DNA of 64,000 bases from Roseiarcus sp963742305 (GCA_963742305.1 CAVULN010000017.1:124001-188000), one strand, 5' to 3'. Counted from the first letter of the stretch, positions 27,416 to 38,215 are shown. The notes: generated from the letters alone by a model not told the origin. Numbers and translations are program-made.

Positions 27416-28168
27416 TCAGGCGCGTCGGGGATGCCCTGGACAGATCCAGCCTCCGTCGACCACAATCGCCTGACCCGTCATATACGAGCTCTCGGGCCCG
27501 GCAAGGAAGCGCACGGCTTCGGCGATTTCATCGACCTGCAGCAAGCCGGCGCATCGGAACCCGGGCCACCATCCAGTCTTCCCGCAGCGAGCCGTCGCTC
27601 AGACCCTGCTCGATCAGTTTGGTCCGCGTGAAGCCCGGCGCCACGGCATTGACGCGGATTTTGGCGGAGGCGACCCTCGAGCGCCAGAGATCGCGTCAAC
27701 CCCAGAATGCCGGCCTTGGCGGCACAATAAGGTCCACGGCCCGGCAGGCCCGACGAAGGCGGCGGTCGAGGCGATGGAGACGATCGCTCCGCCAGCCGCG
27801 CCCTTCACCATGCGGGGCACGGCCTCCGAGGCGCAGAGAAAGAAGCCGTTGAGATGAGTTGCGACAACCGCGGAGAAGTCGGCGAAGGAGATCTTGCCGA
27901 TCAGCCCGACCCGCTGAATTCCTGCATTATTGACCAGAATGTCGATCCGTCCGGACTGTCTGTCGATCTCGCGGAACGCCGCGGCGACGCTTTCGGGGCT
28001 GGTCACGTCGGTTTCGAGATAGGTTACGCCCTCACGCCGCTCCTCGGGGCTGAGCTTGTCCAGCGCAAAGACGCGCGCGCCGTCCCGAGCGAGACGGGCG
28101 ACAATCCCGTCGCCGATGCCGCGCGCGCCGCCGGTGACCGCGGCAACCTGTCCCGACAGAGACGCCAT
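27416..28168 (-). pseudogene. Short-chain dehydrogenase/reductase (SDR), frameshifted
   Basis: This SDR has about 250 residues if repaired. It shows the cofactor motif VTGGARGIGDGI, then DILVNNAGIQRVGLI, the catalytic Ser region IVSIASTAAFVG and the C-terminal SYMTGQAIVVDGGW. Breaks around 27745, 27660 and 27555 interrupt the catalytic Tyr region, which cannot be read cleanly. It probably oxidises a hydroxyl of a sugar or sugar acid with NAD(P). It sits 18 bases after the second SDR in the leftward operon. Confidence 0.8.
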
Positions 28169-28186
28169 CGCGCGCGACCTCTCCGC

Positions 28187-28954
28187 TCAATACATCAGCC
28201 AGCCGCCGCTGACGTTGATCGTCGCGCCGGTGATGTAGTCGGCGTGATCGGACGCCAGGAACAGAACCGCGCCGGCAAGCTGGGAGGGGTGCGCCATGTA
28301 GCCGAGCGGGATCTGCGCGACGGTCGCCGCGAGCGCCGCGTCGTCCATTCCGCTGCGCATCATGGCCGTATCGGCTGCGCCGGGCGAGATGGCGTTCACC
28401 GTGATCTTGTCCTTGGCGAGCGAGCGAGCAAGTCCGCGCGTCATCGAGACAATCCCGCCCTTGGTCGCAGCGTAGGCGACCGAACCGCCGAAGCCGCCGC
28501 TCTGCCACCCCTGCGAGGTGAAGTTGATGATTCGACCGCCCTTGCCGATCCGGACCATCGCGCGCGCCGCCGCCTGGGCGAGAAAGAACGAGGCCTTCAG
28601 GTTGACGTCGTGCTGGATGTCCCAGTCCGCCTCGCTGACGTCGAAGACGCTGTTGCGGCGGATCAGCACCGCGGCGGTCTGGACCAGAACGTCGAGGCCG
28701 CCGAATTCGTCGACGACGCGGTCGACGAGGGCCTTGTGCCCGGCGACAGGCTTGAGATCATGGCCGATGGCGAGGTGCGGCCCGCCGTCCATCTCGGCCA
28801 CGACCGCATCGGCCGCCGCCTGAGCGACATCGACCGCCGCGACCCGAGCGCCAGCGGCGGCGAAGGCGAGCGCCGTCTCCCGACCGATGCCGCCTGCGGC
28901 GCCGGTCAGCAGAACCGCCCTTCCCTTCAGGCCCGCCCCGAGATCGAACGCCAT
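28187..28954 (-). CDS. Short-chain dehydrogenase/reductase (SDR)
   Basis: The 255-residue protein is a complete classical SDR: LLTGAAGGIGRETALAFA (cofactor), LVQTAAVLI (in place of NNAG), IINFTSQGWQSGG with the catalytic Ser, SVAYAATKGGIVS giving Tyr-x-x-x-Lys, and ITGATINVSGGWLMY at the end. It starts at ATG 28954. Related sugar-acid and L-fucose/L-rhamnose pathway SDRs oxidise the lactol or the 2-keto-3-deoxy acid. Its place in an operon with a lactonase-type amidohydrolase fits such a step. Unbroken amid frameshifted neighbours. Confidence 0.9.
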   Translation of the reverse strand: MAFDLGAGLKGRAVLLTGAAGGIGRETALAFAAAGARVAAVDVAQAAADAVVAEMDGGPHLAIGHDLKPVAGHKALVDRVVDEFGGLDVLVQTAAVLIRRNSVFDVSEADWDIQHDVNLKASFFLAQAAARAMVRIGKGGRIINFTSQGWQSGGFGGSVAYAATKGGIVSMTRGLARSLAKDKITVNAISPGAADTAMMRSGMDDAALAATVAQIPLGYMAHPSQLAGAVLFLASDHADYITGATINVSGGWLMY

Positions 28955-28974
28955 GTCCGTACCTCTTGCGCCGG

Positions 28975-29269
28975 TTATCGGCCGGCAGGCGGCGCAAGCG
29001 CCGTCTCTTCCGCGACGAAACAGGACTGCGCCTCGCGCATGAATTTCTTCCGATCCTCGACCAGCATGGACCGAAACGGCTCTGTCGCGAACGCCTTCTC
29101 CGCCGCCTCGATGCTGTCGAACCAGACCTCGCCGACGCCGTCCCAGGCGGCCTCGTGCCGGCGTCCAGCTTTGCACCTTACCGAAGCGCAATCCGCGGAT
29201 TCCGGGCAGCTGCCGCACGATGTCGGCATGCGGTCCGGTCCAGTGAGCGAAGAATTCGTCGCGGTTCAT
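28975..29269 (-). pseudogene. EthD/dimeric alpha-beta barrel protein, one frameshift
   Basis: The small protein, about 97 residues, begins MNRDEFFAHWTGPHADIVRQLPGIRG, the typical EthD pattern with the His-containing WTGPHA motif. After a shift near 29165 it continues WDGVGEVWFDSIEAAEKAF and SMLVEDRKKFM. EthD-like proteins are ferredoxin-fold dimers found in degradative clusters, sometimes without a known reaction. Here it lies between an SDR and a VOC-family gene. Confidence 0.75.
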
Positions 29270-29305
29270 GCCGCTCCTTGCGCCGCAAAAGACTTACGCG
29301 CTTGA

Positions 29306-29815
29306 TCATCGGACGACTGGCTCCGTCCTCGGTACGGGCTGAAAGAGCTTCGAGCGTTATACCGTCATGGATACGCAGATAGGCCACTTTCGCGCCCTTG
29401 TTGGGACCGTCGTCAATGTCGACCGGTCCTTCGCGGGCTGACCGGGCGCGCGCCGCACGACACGGCGTGCGTCCATGCCGCCGCCGCGTCGTTGACGCGA
29501 CAAGCAAAGGTGCACGATTGCCTGGATTGGCGGTCGCGTCCGAATTGACGACGCGGTCCTTCACCTGGTGATAGTCGAGAAGCTCGATCGACGACGCCAC
29601 CGGGCAGATCGACGAAGGCGGCTCTGATCGACACCCCTGGATAGCCGACGACGCGACCGAGATAGGGACGGTCAAGGACGGTTGTCCAGCGCGCGGGCCT
29701 TGCCAAGAAAGCTCTCCCAGAAAGCGAGTGCCTTCTCCAGGCTCGCCACCGTCATGCCGACATGATGAACGCCGACAACCGACGATAGCGGAATCGATGC
29801 CAATGCTTCGACCAC
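29306..29815 (-). pseudogene. VOC-family (glyoxalase/dioxygenase fold) protein, frameshifted
   Basis: A GTG at 29815 starts a frame with VGVHHVGMTVASLEKALAFWESFLG, the standard first beta-alpha-beta module with a metal-binding His. Later parts in other frames are RVVGYPGVSIRAAFVDLPGG, IELLDYH, and KVAYLRIHDGITLE, the second module. At least three single-base shifts occur, near 29690, 29590 to 29480 and 29350. Such proteins can be epimerases, glyoxalases or dioxygenases. The gene starts 12 bases after the amidohydrolase stop. Confidence 0.72.
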
Positions 29816-29826
29816 GGCCGCCGTCC

Positions 29827-30699
29827 TCAAATTCTGAAGATCCGTTCGGCGTTGCCGGAGAACATCTTGATCTGCTCCTCTCGGGTGAAAGCCGCGATGA
29901 TCTCGGATATAGGCGTTGATCACGTCCGGGTAGGAGCTGAACATGCGGTCGACCGGCCAGTTCGTGCCGAAGACCACGCGATCGACTCCGAAGGCTTCGA
30001 TGCCGCCCAACACATAGGGGCGGATCGACTGAACGGTCCAGAGCGGGTCGCCCATGCCCAGCCCGAGATCTTCATCACGACGTTCGGACGCCTTGGCCAT
30101 TTCGTTCATGGCCGCACGCCATTCGGCGAAAGGAGGCTTCGTCGCGCTTCATCGGAACGGCGCAATGATCGACGCAGATGATCGTGTCGGGGAAAGCGCT
30201 AGCCAGATCGAGCAGATCGCCGGCAAGCTCGACCCGCGTGTCGATGCAGGACACGAGCTTGCGCGGCGCAAGCTCCGCAAAGCCGCGGCGCCAGGCCGGC
30301 ATCGACAAGATAGCGGCCCTCGCCGAAATTGCGAACTCCGCGAACGTTCGCGTATCGCAGATGCCGGTCGAGCACTTGCGCCGCGTCCGGCCGCGCCAGA
30401 TGGCACTCCGCAACGATGCCGTGCGGATAGCCGGTCTCGTCCGCGAACGCCTGCAGCCATTCCGTCTCCGCCACCGGGTCGGGCGTGTCTACGGCGGCCT
30501 GAACGTGGATGGCCTTCGGCACATTGGCGAAGCGGATCTCGGCTATGTAGTCCTTGATGCGATAGCGCTGCGCTTTCAATGGATCGGTGTCCGGCAGAAA
30601 GCCATGCACGGCGTCAGGCTCAAGCCAGCCGTAGCGCAGCTTCGGATGCTTCATGTCATGCAGATGGAAATGCGTGTCGACGAAGGGGAGTTCAGCCAT
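29827..30699 (-). pseudogene. Amidohydrolase-2 family lactonase-type hydrolase, frameshifted
   Basis: The protein, about 290 residues if repaired, starts MAELPFVDTHFHLHD with the metal-binding HxH of COG3618. Further parts read AIHVQAAVDTPDPVAETEWLQ, GIVAECHLARPD, ANVRGVRNF, then FPDTIICVDHCAVP and VVFGTNWPVDRMFSSYP. The order and the conserved His and Asp fit the L-rhamnono-1,4-lactonase/L-fuconolactonase/LigI group, TIM-barrel hydrolases of sugar lactones. Shifts lie near 30295, 30140 and 29905. It is the first gene of the leftward operon, directly after the divergent control region. Confidence 0.8.
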
Positions 30700-30847
30700 A
30701 GGCCATGGCCCTCCGTTCTGCTTGGGCCGCTGCCCCGCCAACGCCCTTGGGAACGACCTCCTTGCCTCTCCCGTGGCCTTCGATCACCGCAATTCTCAAA
30801 GACATGCGCGTTCCTGCCCATCCGAGCCGCGGATGCCCGGCACTTGT

Positions 30848-30861
30848 AATATCGTTTCCAT
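30848..30861. promoter_or_regulatory. LacI-type operator-like site before the lactonase operon
   Basis: AATATCGTTTCCAT matches the half CGTTTCCA shared with the sites at 23876 and 39982. It stands about 150 bases before the amidohydrolase start at 30699. Confidence 0.45.
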
Positions 30862-31250
30862 CCATACCAGCGGGTATGGCTCGTTTCAAGTCAGTCTCCG
30901 GATCGCGATAGCCCGTCGGGGCCTCGCACTCGCTTGCGGAAACGAAGTCTTTCCGCCGGGGTGGATTTCATGGAGTGTTTCCGCCCTTCCCCGTGCAATG
31001 CGTTCGTCAGGGAACGCTTGCATTGGCGTCACGGACCGGCTGCAAAAACGCGAAATTCCCAGTCCGCCGATGGTTCTCGAGAGAGTTGCTCAGTCTGCCG
31101 TGCTATTGGTTGCTATTCCGCCTCCGCGGCCAGCGAGGGACCCGGCGATTGAGCTTCCCGCGCTAGTTTCGCTCGTCGCTAAACAAGGCGCGCGGCCTCA
31201 TCGAAATATCTTCCGATTACTCCAGCGACAAAACTGCTTGCACATCTCGG

Positions 31251-31262
31251 TAACGTTTCAAT
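31251..31262. promoter_or_regulatory. LacI-type operator-like site before the SDR-lactonase-dehydratase operon
   Basis: TAACGTTTCAAT, identical to 23732-23743, lies 86 bases before the SDR start at 31348. Confidence 0.6.
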
Positions 31263-31347
31263 ATAGTCTGCTGGTCAGGTCCTTCGAGGCGTTCATAAGC
31301 CTCTTGGGCGTCGCTCATGCGCGCGTCAGCGCGCGGAGAGGGAGTCG

Positions 31348-32097
31348 ATGGCGTCGAGTGAGCGAAGAGCCGTCGTGACCGGCGCCGCGAGCGGCATCGG
31401 TCGGGCGGTGACTGAACGGCTGCTTCGTGAAGGGGTTGACGTCCTTGCGGTCGATGTCGATGAAGGCGCGTCTCAAGGATGTCGGTGCACTCGGGTGCGA
31501 TGTTTTCGTCGCCGATCTCGCCGACGAGGCGCAGCGCGCAGAACTGGCCGATAGCCGCCCAGGGATTCGACTATCTGGTCAACGCCGCCGGCATCCTGTT
31601 CGTCAAGTCGATCTTCGAGGTGACCGTTCGAGGACTGGCGAACGGTTCAAACGGTCAATGCCGAATCCGTCTTCTTCCTCTGCCAGCAGATCGGCTCGCG
31701 CCTCAATCCTGGGGGCGCTGTGGTCAATCTCTCGTCGAGTTCGGCGAAGCTCGCGACCTCGGTCGACGTCGCGCCCTATGCGGCGTCCAAGACGACGATT
31801 CTGTCGATCACGCGCTCTTTCGCTTACGCTCTCGCCGACCGTCGCGATGCGGGTCAACGCGATCTGTCCCGGCATCGTCGATACGGAGATGCAGGAGCGG
31901 TTTCTCGAGGGCGTGGCGAAAAAGCGCGGGATCGCCCGCGACCGAGTTCGACGCTCGAGCGAAAGAAGGCGGTGCCGCTCGGGCGCGGCGCGAGCGCTGC
32001 GGAATGCGCCGGGCTCATCTGGTTCCTGTTGTCGGACGAAGCAGCCTATATGACCGGACAGGCGATCAATTTCACCGGCGGACTGGTCAACTGGTGA
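31348..32097 (+). pseudogene. Short-chain dehydrogenase/reductase, frameshifted
   Basis: This is the first gene of the rightward operon. It shows MASSERRAVVTGAASGIGRAV (cofactor), DYLVNAAGILFVKSIFE, the catalytic Ser in VVNLSSSSAKLA, APYAASKTTILSI (Tyr-x-x-x-Lys), RVNAICPGIVDTEMQ and the end YMTGQAINFTGGLVNW. Breaks occur near 31475, 31550, 31630, 31845 and 31945. The protein would have about 245 residues. In this operon the likely role is the first oxidation of a sugar to its lactone or a later oxidation of the keto acid. Confidence 0.8.
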
Positions 32098-32116
32098 AGG
32101 GAAAAGGGAGGAGCGC

Positions 32117-33000
32117 TTGAAGAAGCCGATCAGTGTCCGCGCCAGCCGGGCTCGGCCATCCGGAAGGCCCCTACGAGCTTGACGACGGCCGCGTGATCTT
32201 CGCCAATTCCTACGCGAGCGAGATTGGCTGCTGGGATCCCAAGACGAACGCGAAGACGACCTACGCCTTCGTCGGCGGCGGTCCCAACGCCTGCATGCTG
32301 GGATCGGACGGCGCCGTCTATTCCACCCAGACGCCCAATGTCGGCGCCTGGATCGCGCCGGTCCATCGGCCTCCTTCCATTCAGAAGACGACCCCGAGAC
32401 GGCAAGGTCGAGGTCCTGGTCAGCGAAGCCGACGGAAAGACATTCGACGGGCCGAACGATCTGACCTTCGGCCCTGACGGGCGTCTTTACTTCACCGATT
32501 CTGGGCGACTGGAACCAGGTCGAGAGAGCCGCATCCCGGCCGCATCGTCGTGGTTGAAAAGAATGGCGTCGCCAGGATCCTCGAGGAGCTCGACCACACC
32601 TATCCGAACGGCATCGTGGCCGAGCCGGACGGGTCGCTCGTATGGGTTGAATCCTACACGCTCAATGTGATCCGCCGGACGCCGGACGGCCGCAAGTCGG
32701 TGCTGTGCAAAATGCCTGAAGGCCATATCCCCGACGGGCTGAAGATCGACGCAAACGGCGACCTCTGGATCACCGCGGTCGCCGCGGGCGGAGTCGACCA
32801 CTATTCCAAGGGATGGCCGGCACGTCGACTTCCTCGAGACCGGCGGCACCATTCTCAACTGCTGCTTCGGCAAGGGCGGCAAGATGTTCTGCTGCGACAT
32901 GGGGCCATTCGACACGACCGGCGCGGCGATGACGGGCCGTCTGATCGAGGTCGATGTCGGAGTTGAGGGAATGCCGCTTGTTCCGCGGCGCTATCGGATA
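32117..33000 (+). pseudogene. SMP-30/gluconolactonase-family lactonase, frameshifted
   Basis: A TTG at 32117 follows GGGAGGAG at 32105-32112. Repaired, the protein starts with GLGHPEGPYELDDGRVIFAN, whose Glu is the first metal ligand of SMP-30 lactonases. It continues GGGPNACMLGSDGAVY, KTFDGPNDLTFGPDGRLYFTD (Asn ligand), YPNGIVAEPDGSLVW and HIPDGLKIDANGDLW (Asp ligand). It hydrolyses a sugar lactone with a divalent metal. Shifts are near 32140, 32395, 32505, 32540 and 32815, and the stop probably lies near 33000 just before the next ATG. Confidence 0.8.
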
Positions 33001-33009
33001 GGACCGTCC

Positions 33010-34210
33010 ATGAAGATCGCCAAAGTCGAACCGATTCCGGTCAGCTATCCGGAGCCTAACGACTTCAATGCGCTGAGGCATCTCTGTCTGGTCAAGATCA
33101 CGGCCGACGACGGACAGGTGGGCTGGGGCGAATCGATCACCCAGTTTCCCGGAGGCCAACTTCGCCGCCAAGGCCATCATCGAGGGCATGGCGCCCAATC
33201 TGATCGGCAAGGATCCCGTCCAGACCGAGACGCTGTGGCGGCAGAACAAGCAGCAGGCCTGGTGGTACGGCTATCATGGCGGCATCGCCTCCTACGCTGT
33301 CGCCGCGATCGACATCGCGCTCTGGGACCTCAAGGGAAAGGCGCTGGGCAGAAGCGTCGCTCGACCTGCTCGGCGGCCCCGTACACGACCGGCTTCCGGC
33401 CATCGCCTCGTGCCATGCCCACTTACGAATCGATCCCGAAATGGCGGAGGAGACGGCGGAATGGATCTCGACCGGACTGCAGGGGCTGAAGACCGGCTTC
33501 GGCAAACGCGGAAACGCCAATCTCGGCTACGAGCACGACCGCGACGTCGCCTATGTCAAGGCGATGCGCGAGGTGCTCGGGCCCAAACGGATGCTGATGA
33601 TCGACAACGGCATCGCCATCAAATGGGACGTGACCGACGCTGTCCGTCGGGCCAGGGCGATGGAGGAATACGATCTCGCCTGGATCGAGGAGCCGCTCGG
33701 CGCCTGGGATCCGGAAGGGCTACGCCAATCTCCGCGCCAAGACGACGACACGCATCGCATACGGCGAGCGCGAGTGGACGCTCGAGCAGTTCGAGCGGGT
33801 GCTGGCGACGGGAACGGTCGACGTGATCGGCGTCGATCCCGGCCGCGCCGAGGGCATTACGGGTTTCAAGAAGGTGACCGAACGCTGCGAGTTCTACCGC
33901 CGGCAGGCGAACGCGCACGCCTGGTCGTCGGCGATCGTGACGGCGGCGAGCCTCGCCATCTCGTTCAATTCGCCGGCCTGCAAGCTGTTCGAGCTCAAGC
34001 CGCTGCGAAATCCGATGCAGGACGACCTCGTCACCCACCCGTTCGCGCATGTCGACGGCTGGATGTATCCGCCGACTGGACCCGGGCCTAGGGATCGACG
34101 TCATCGAGGATGTCGTGAACGGCTATCGCAGCGAAAAAGTGCTCGCGCAAGCTGAGCGCGCCCCCAACCGGAAGCCACCATCGCTCCGCCAAGCAAAGGC
34201 GCGAGCCTGA
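33010..34210 (+). pseudogene. Mandelate racemase/enolase-superfamily sugar acid dehydratase, frameshifted
   Basis: Starting at ATG 33010 (MKIAKVEPIPVSYPEPNDF), the protein would have about 395 residues. The capping-domain part GWGESITQF, the barrel entry YAVAAIDIALWDLKGKALG, LKTGFGKRGNANLGYEHD (catalytic Lys region), MLMIDNGIAIKW with metal ligand Asp, LAWIEEPLGAWDPEG with ligand Glu, and later AHAWSSAIVTAASLAI with a His are all visible. Family members dehydrate acid sugars. Here the lactonase product would be the substrate. Single-base insertions are near 33155, 33350, 33718 and 34085. Confidence 0.8.
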
Positions 34211-34250
34211 TCAATCGCGTGTCTGGTCTACCAAAACGAGGGAGGAAACC

Positions 34251-35375
34251 ATGAGAGCGTCATGATGAAGCGTTGGGCTAGCGATACCGCTCGGGTGCAG
34301 CGCGCTCGTCCTCGCCGCGGCGAGCTTTGCGCAGCAGCCGAGCGAAAGTCAGATTCCCACGACCGGCGAGAAGGTCGAGGGCGCGCCCAACATCGTCAAG
34401 CGCGACTGGGGCGAGTTCAAGCTCGCCCCGCGCATCGCCGAGAAGATCAAGAAGGGCGAGCCGATCAACTACGTCTTTTCCTATCAGGCCTCTGGCATCC
34501 CGTTGTTCTCGCCGCAATACAAGGCGGGCTTCGAGATGGGATGCAAGATGGGCAAGGCCATCTATCCGCTGAACTGCTCGGCGATCGCCCCGGTCCAGAA
34601 CGATCCGAACATGCAGGTCAGCCAGATCGAGGCCAAGCTCGCCGCCGGCGAAGATCGACTGCATCGGCATCGAGCCGGTGAGCTCGGACGCCATGACCGC
34701 GATCACGAACAAGCTGATGGATCAGGGCATCCCGGTCTTCACCGCGGGCGTGACGTCGCGCGGGCATGAGTTCACCAACTTCACCCAGATTCCCGACGAG
34801 CGAAGGGAAATTCGCGGCGGAGACCGTGCTCAAATGGATCAAGGACAACAACAAGACCGACATCAAGGTCTTCGCTGTTTCCGGCGGCGATCCGACCCAG
34901 TTTTGGGCTCAGGGCCGAATGAAAGGCTTCGAGGAGACGATCAAGGCCGCGATCCCGGACGCGAAATTCGTGACGACCGCGGAGACCGGCCTCAACACCA
35001 GCTATGAGCCCGGCAAAGCCTTTGACGTCTACCGCTCGTTCCTCACCGCCAATCCCAACGTCCAGTTCATCGAGAACGTCGACATCGGCGCCGAGCACGC
35101 CGACCGCGCGATCAAGAGCCTTGGGACTTGATGGCAAGGTCTTCACGATCGGCTGGAACTCTTCGAAGGGCCAACTGAAAGCGATCGAAGAGGGAACCCA
35201 GGTCGCCGAGTTCGACCAGCGCTGGCCCGACCAGGCGGCCTTCGGCGCGGTCGCCTGCGCTCAATTCCTGAAGAATGGCGTGATCCTGCCCAACACGCAG
35301 ACGCTCAAGGCCGTCCTGAAGCCGGACGTCGAGGAGGCGCGCAAGGAGCTCGACCGCACGATGAGTCAGCAGTAA
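34251..35375 (+). pseudogene. Sugar ABC importer substrate-binding protein, frameshifted
   Basis: An ideal GGAGGAAACC precedes the ATG at 34251. The signal peptide is broken by shifts near 34264 and 34280 but can be read as AIPLGCSALVLAAASFAQ. The mature protein shows INYVFSYQASGIPLFSPQYKAGFEMGCKMG, IDCIGIEPVSSDAM, KLMDQGIPVFTAGVTSRG, and IKVFAVSGGDPTQFWAQGRMKGFEE, a type I sugar-binding protein. Further shifts lie near 34655, 34800 and 35124. It is followed by its permease and ATPase. The ligand is unknown; operon context suggests the sugar or acid oxidised by the three upstream enzymes. Confidence 0.8.
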
Positions 35376-35441
35376 GCGAAGCGCAGAGACCGGCCGGCGC
35401 GGACAGCCCGCCCTCGCGCCTTTTCTTTCCAAAGGAAGCGA

Positions 35442-36489
35442 ATGAGCAGCGATGTGACGCAAGCGCGGGGTCAAAGCCCAACCTTCTCCAGCCTGGGCCA
35501 GGCCACGCTCAATATCGCGGCGCGCGTCGGCGGACTGTTCGCGGCGGTCATTGTCGTCGCGATCATCTTCCTTCTCATCAATCCGCAACTTCGCCAACCC
35601 CAATCTTGCGGTATCCATTCTGCGCGCCATGAGCTCGGTCGCGATCATGGCGATTGGGCTCACGCTCGTGATCGTGGTCGGCGAGATCGATCTGTCGTTC
35701 GGGGCGATGTACGGACTCGCCGCCAATTCTCTCGCCGTCATGTGGGTCGTTCACGGGATCCCGGTCTATCTGGCGATCCCGCTTGACTCTCGCCATCGCG
35801 GCGATGGTCGGATTGTTCAACGGCCTTCTCGTGACTAGCCTCAAGATTCCGTCGTTCATCGTCACGCTCGGCAGCTACAATCTTCTCTATGGCCTGTCGC
35901 TCTGGGTCAGCAATTCGGGGACCTTCAATCCGAACTATCCGCCATCGGGCAAGGATCTGCCGCAAGGCCAGCTCGATTTCTTCATCGGGCTGACCCAGAG
36001 CTTCGGGAAATATCAGCTGTCCGTCGAAGTCTTCTGGATGCTGGGCGTCGCGATCGTCGTCGGCTTTCTCCTTCACCGTTCGCTGTTCGGTTTCCGCCTC
36101 ATGGCGATCGGCGGCAATCCCGAGGCGGCAAAGCTGGCGCGACTGCCGGTGAAGCGCTACAAGATCACCGCCTTCGTCCTCTGCTCGGTCCTCGCTGCGA
36201 TCGCCGGGATTCTCGACTTCTCGTTCATTCAGACGAGCCAGCCGGATATCGGTCTTTCGCAGACCTTCCCCGTCTTCGCCGCCGTCATCATCGGCGGCGC
36301 GAGCCTCAGCGGCGGCAAGGGAACGATCATCGGGACGCTCGGCGGCGCGCTGCTTCTCGCCGAGCTTCAGATCGGCCTCGCGCTGCTGTCGCCGGGACCG
36401 CATGTTCAGCAGATTTTTCTCGGCGCCGTCACGATCATCGCGGTGGCGCTTGATCTGCTCCTCACCAACTGCGCACGAGCCGCGCATGA
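35442..36489 (+). pseudogene. Sugar ABC importer permease, frameshifted
   Basis: This is a ribose-type inner-membrane permease, about 348 residues. It has VSILRAMSSVAIMAIGLTLVIVVGEIDLSFG and VFAAVIIGGASLSGGKGTIIG, the two conserved regions of the family, and about ten hydrophobic segments. Extra bases near 35590 and 35785 and a change near 36468 break it; the last residues would then read LRTSRA and stop in an ATGA overlap with the ATPase gene. The overlap, usual for these operons, supports the repair. Confidence 0.8.
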
Positions 36490-37985
36490 CCGCCGCCAAC
36501 GCCGGCATTCGGCTTCGCGGCCTGACGAAGCGGTATGGAAGCACGGTCGCGCTGAACGGACTCGATCTCGACGTTGCGCCAGGCGAAATCCTGGGCGTGG
36601 CGGGCCCGAACGGCGCGGGCAAATCGACGCTGGTTCGCATGATCGGCGGGGAGGAAAGCCCAACCTCGGGGAGCCTCACTCTCGACGGCCGGCCGTGGTC
36701 TCCGACCGAACAATGGAATGTCGTCTCGATCGTCCACCAGGAGCCGCAGCTTTTTCCCAATCTGACGGTTGCGGAGAACATGGTCGCGGGGCGCGAGGGC
36801 GGCGGCGCAGGCTGGCCGAAGCCGAGCCGCGGCGACCTTCAGGTCATGGACGCCCTGGGACTCGGCTCGGTTCGCGACAGCCGCCTCGGCGACTGCTCGC
36901 TCGCGATGCAGCAACGGACCGAGATCGCCCGCGCGGTCGCGCGCGACGCCAGGGTGTTCCTGTTCGACGAGCCCAATTCGGCGCTGACCGATGCGGAGTC
37001 CGACGAATTGTTCCGCGAGATGCGTAAGCTCGCGGAATCGGGCCGTGTCGTCCTGCTCATCAGCCATCGACTCGGCGACCTGGTGAGCATTGCGCCCGGG
37101 TGGCGGTGGTGCGCGACGGGCGCGTTCGGACGATCCTCTCTGGCGACGCGCTCACCGAGGAGAGCCTCGCGCGGCAACTCGTGACGGAAGGCGCCGAACG
37201 GCGGCTCGCCCGCTTCCTTGCGAGCCTTGTCGGAACAGGACGACGGAGGCGGCGCCGAGGTTCCTCGCGCGCCGCTGGTCCGGCGCCGCGCGTTCCACGA
37301 CATCGACTTCTCCGCTCGCGCCGGACAGATCGTCGCGCTCATGGGCGTCGAAGGATCGGGCGCGCGCGAACTGCTTGCGGTCGTTCGCGGGCCTCGAGCA
37401 CGCGACCGGCGAGATCGGAGATGCGGCGGAACCGCGATCTCGCGCCGCGTTCGCGCTTACGTTCCGGCGACAAGGGCGCTGAGCCTCTATTCGAATTTTT
37501 CCGTCGGCGAGAACCTGCTCGTGCGCCTCGGCGTTCCGGACATCGCGGGGCGCCTGTTCGCCCTGAAGAAGAAGCGCATGGAAGCGCTCGCGCAGGCGTC
37601 GGTGAAGCGCTTCCTCGTCAAGACTCCAACGACGACCGCGCCGATCCGCTCGCTCTCCGGCGGCAACCAGCAGAAGGTGGCGATCGCGCAGGCGCTCAAT
37701 TGCTCGCCGGAACTGCTGCTGCTCGAAGAGCCCACGCGCGGCGTGGATATTCATTCGAAGAACGAGATCTATCATCTGCTGCGCGAGTTCGCCGCGTCGG
37801 GCAAGGTGGTGGTGATCTTCTGCACCGAGGTCCTCGAAATCTTCGAGGTCGCGGACTGCGCCCACGTGGTCGCGGAAGGCCGCCTTTCCCCGCGCCTGAC
37901 CATCGCCGACTACCGCCATGTCGAGCAGCTCGCGACCGATGTCGCCAGGCTCGAACAGAGGCTGAGCGCCGCGAGCGCCGCCTGA
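36486..37985 (+). pseudogene. Sugar ABC importer ATPase, frameshifted
   Basis: The tandem-domain ATPase starts MTAANAGIRLRGLTKRYGSTVALNGLDL. Domain one has GPNGAGKSTLVRM, QQRTEIARAVARDARVFLFDEPNSALTDAESDELF and LLISHRLGDLVSI. Domain two has GVEGSGARELLAVVRG, LSGGNQQKVAIAQAL, and LLLEEPTRGVDIHSKNEIYHLL. Shifts occur near 37095, 37205 to 37255, 37385 and 37425. It ends at 37983-37985 and closes the rightward operon. It would drive the importer formed with the two preceding genes. Confidence 0.8.
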
Positions 37986-38189
37986 TCCGGCTTTAATGAC
38001 CCGCGCACAAAGTTACGCGGGCCAGCGATCTCAAGGTCTTGCCTGCGCTTTTGCGCGACTCTGCAACCGCCCTGTCGAGGGCCCTGGCTCCGATCGGCCG
38101 GCGCGCCGAAAGGTCGAAGACGGGCGCCGGCCGGATCGTTTCGCTTTCCGCCTCGACGGGGCTGATAACAAGGCCAAACGAAACCTTCA

Positions 38190-38215
38190 TTTCGCCAGGC
38201 GAAACGGAGCGTTTC
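38190..38215. repeat. Paired inverted repeats
   Basis: TTTCGCC-A-GGCGAAA (38190-38204) overlaps GAAAC-GGAGC-GTTTC (38201-38215). Both are perfect in their arms. They could form alternative hairpins after the end of the ATPase gene about 200 bases upstream, but no T-run follows, so a terminator role is uncertain. Confidence 0.5.

Larger units (their letters stand above)
30700..31347. promoter_or_regulatory. Divergent control region between two catabolic operons
   Basis: This 648-bp gap separates the leftward lactonase operon from the rightward SDR operon. It holds two LacI-type operator-like sites (30848-30861 and 31251-31262) and locally AT-rich stretches. On the minus strand at 30811-30700 it also holds a short frame, MSLRIAVIEGHGRGKEVV, resembling the first residues of isocitrate/isopropylmalate-type dehydrogenases. 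That frame stops just after the lactonase ATG, so it may be a relic or chance. No other gene is seen. Confidence 0.55.
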
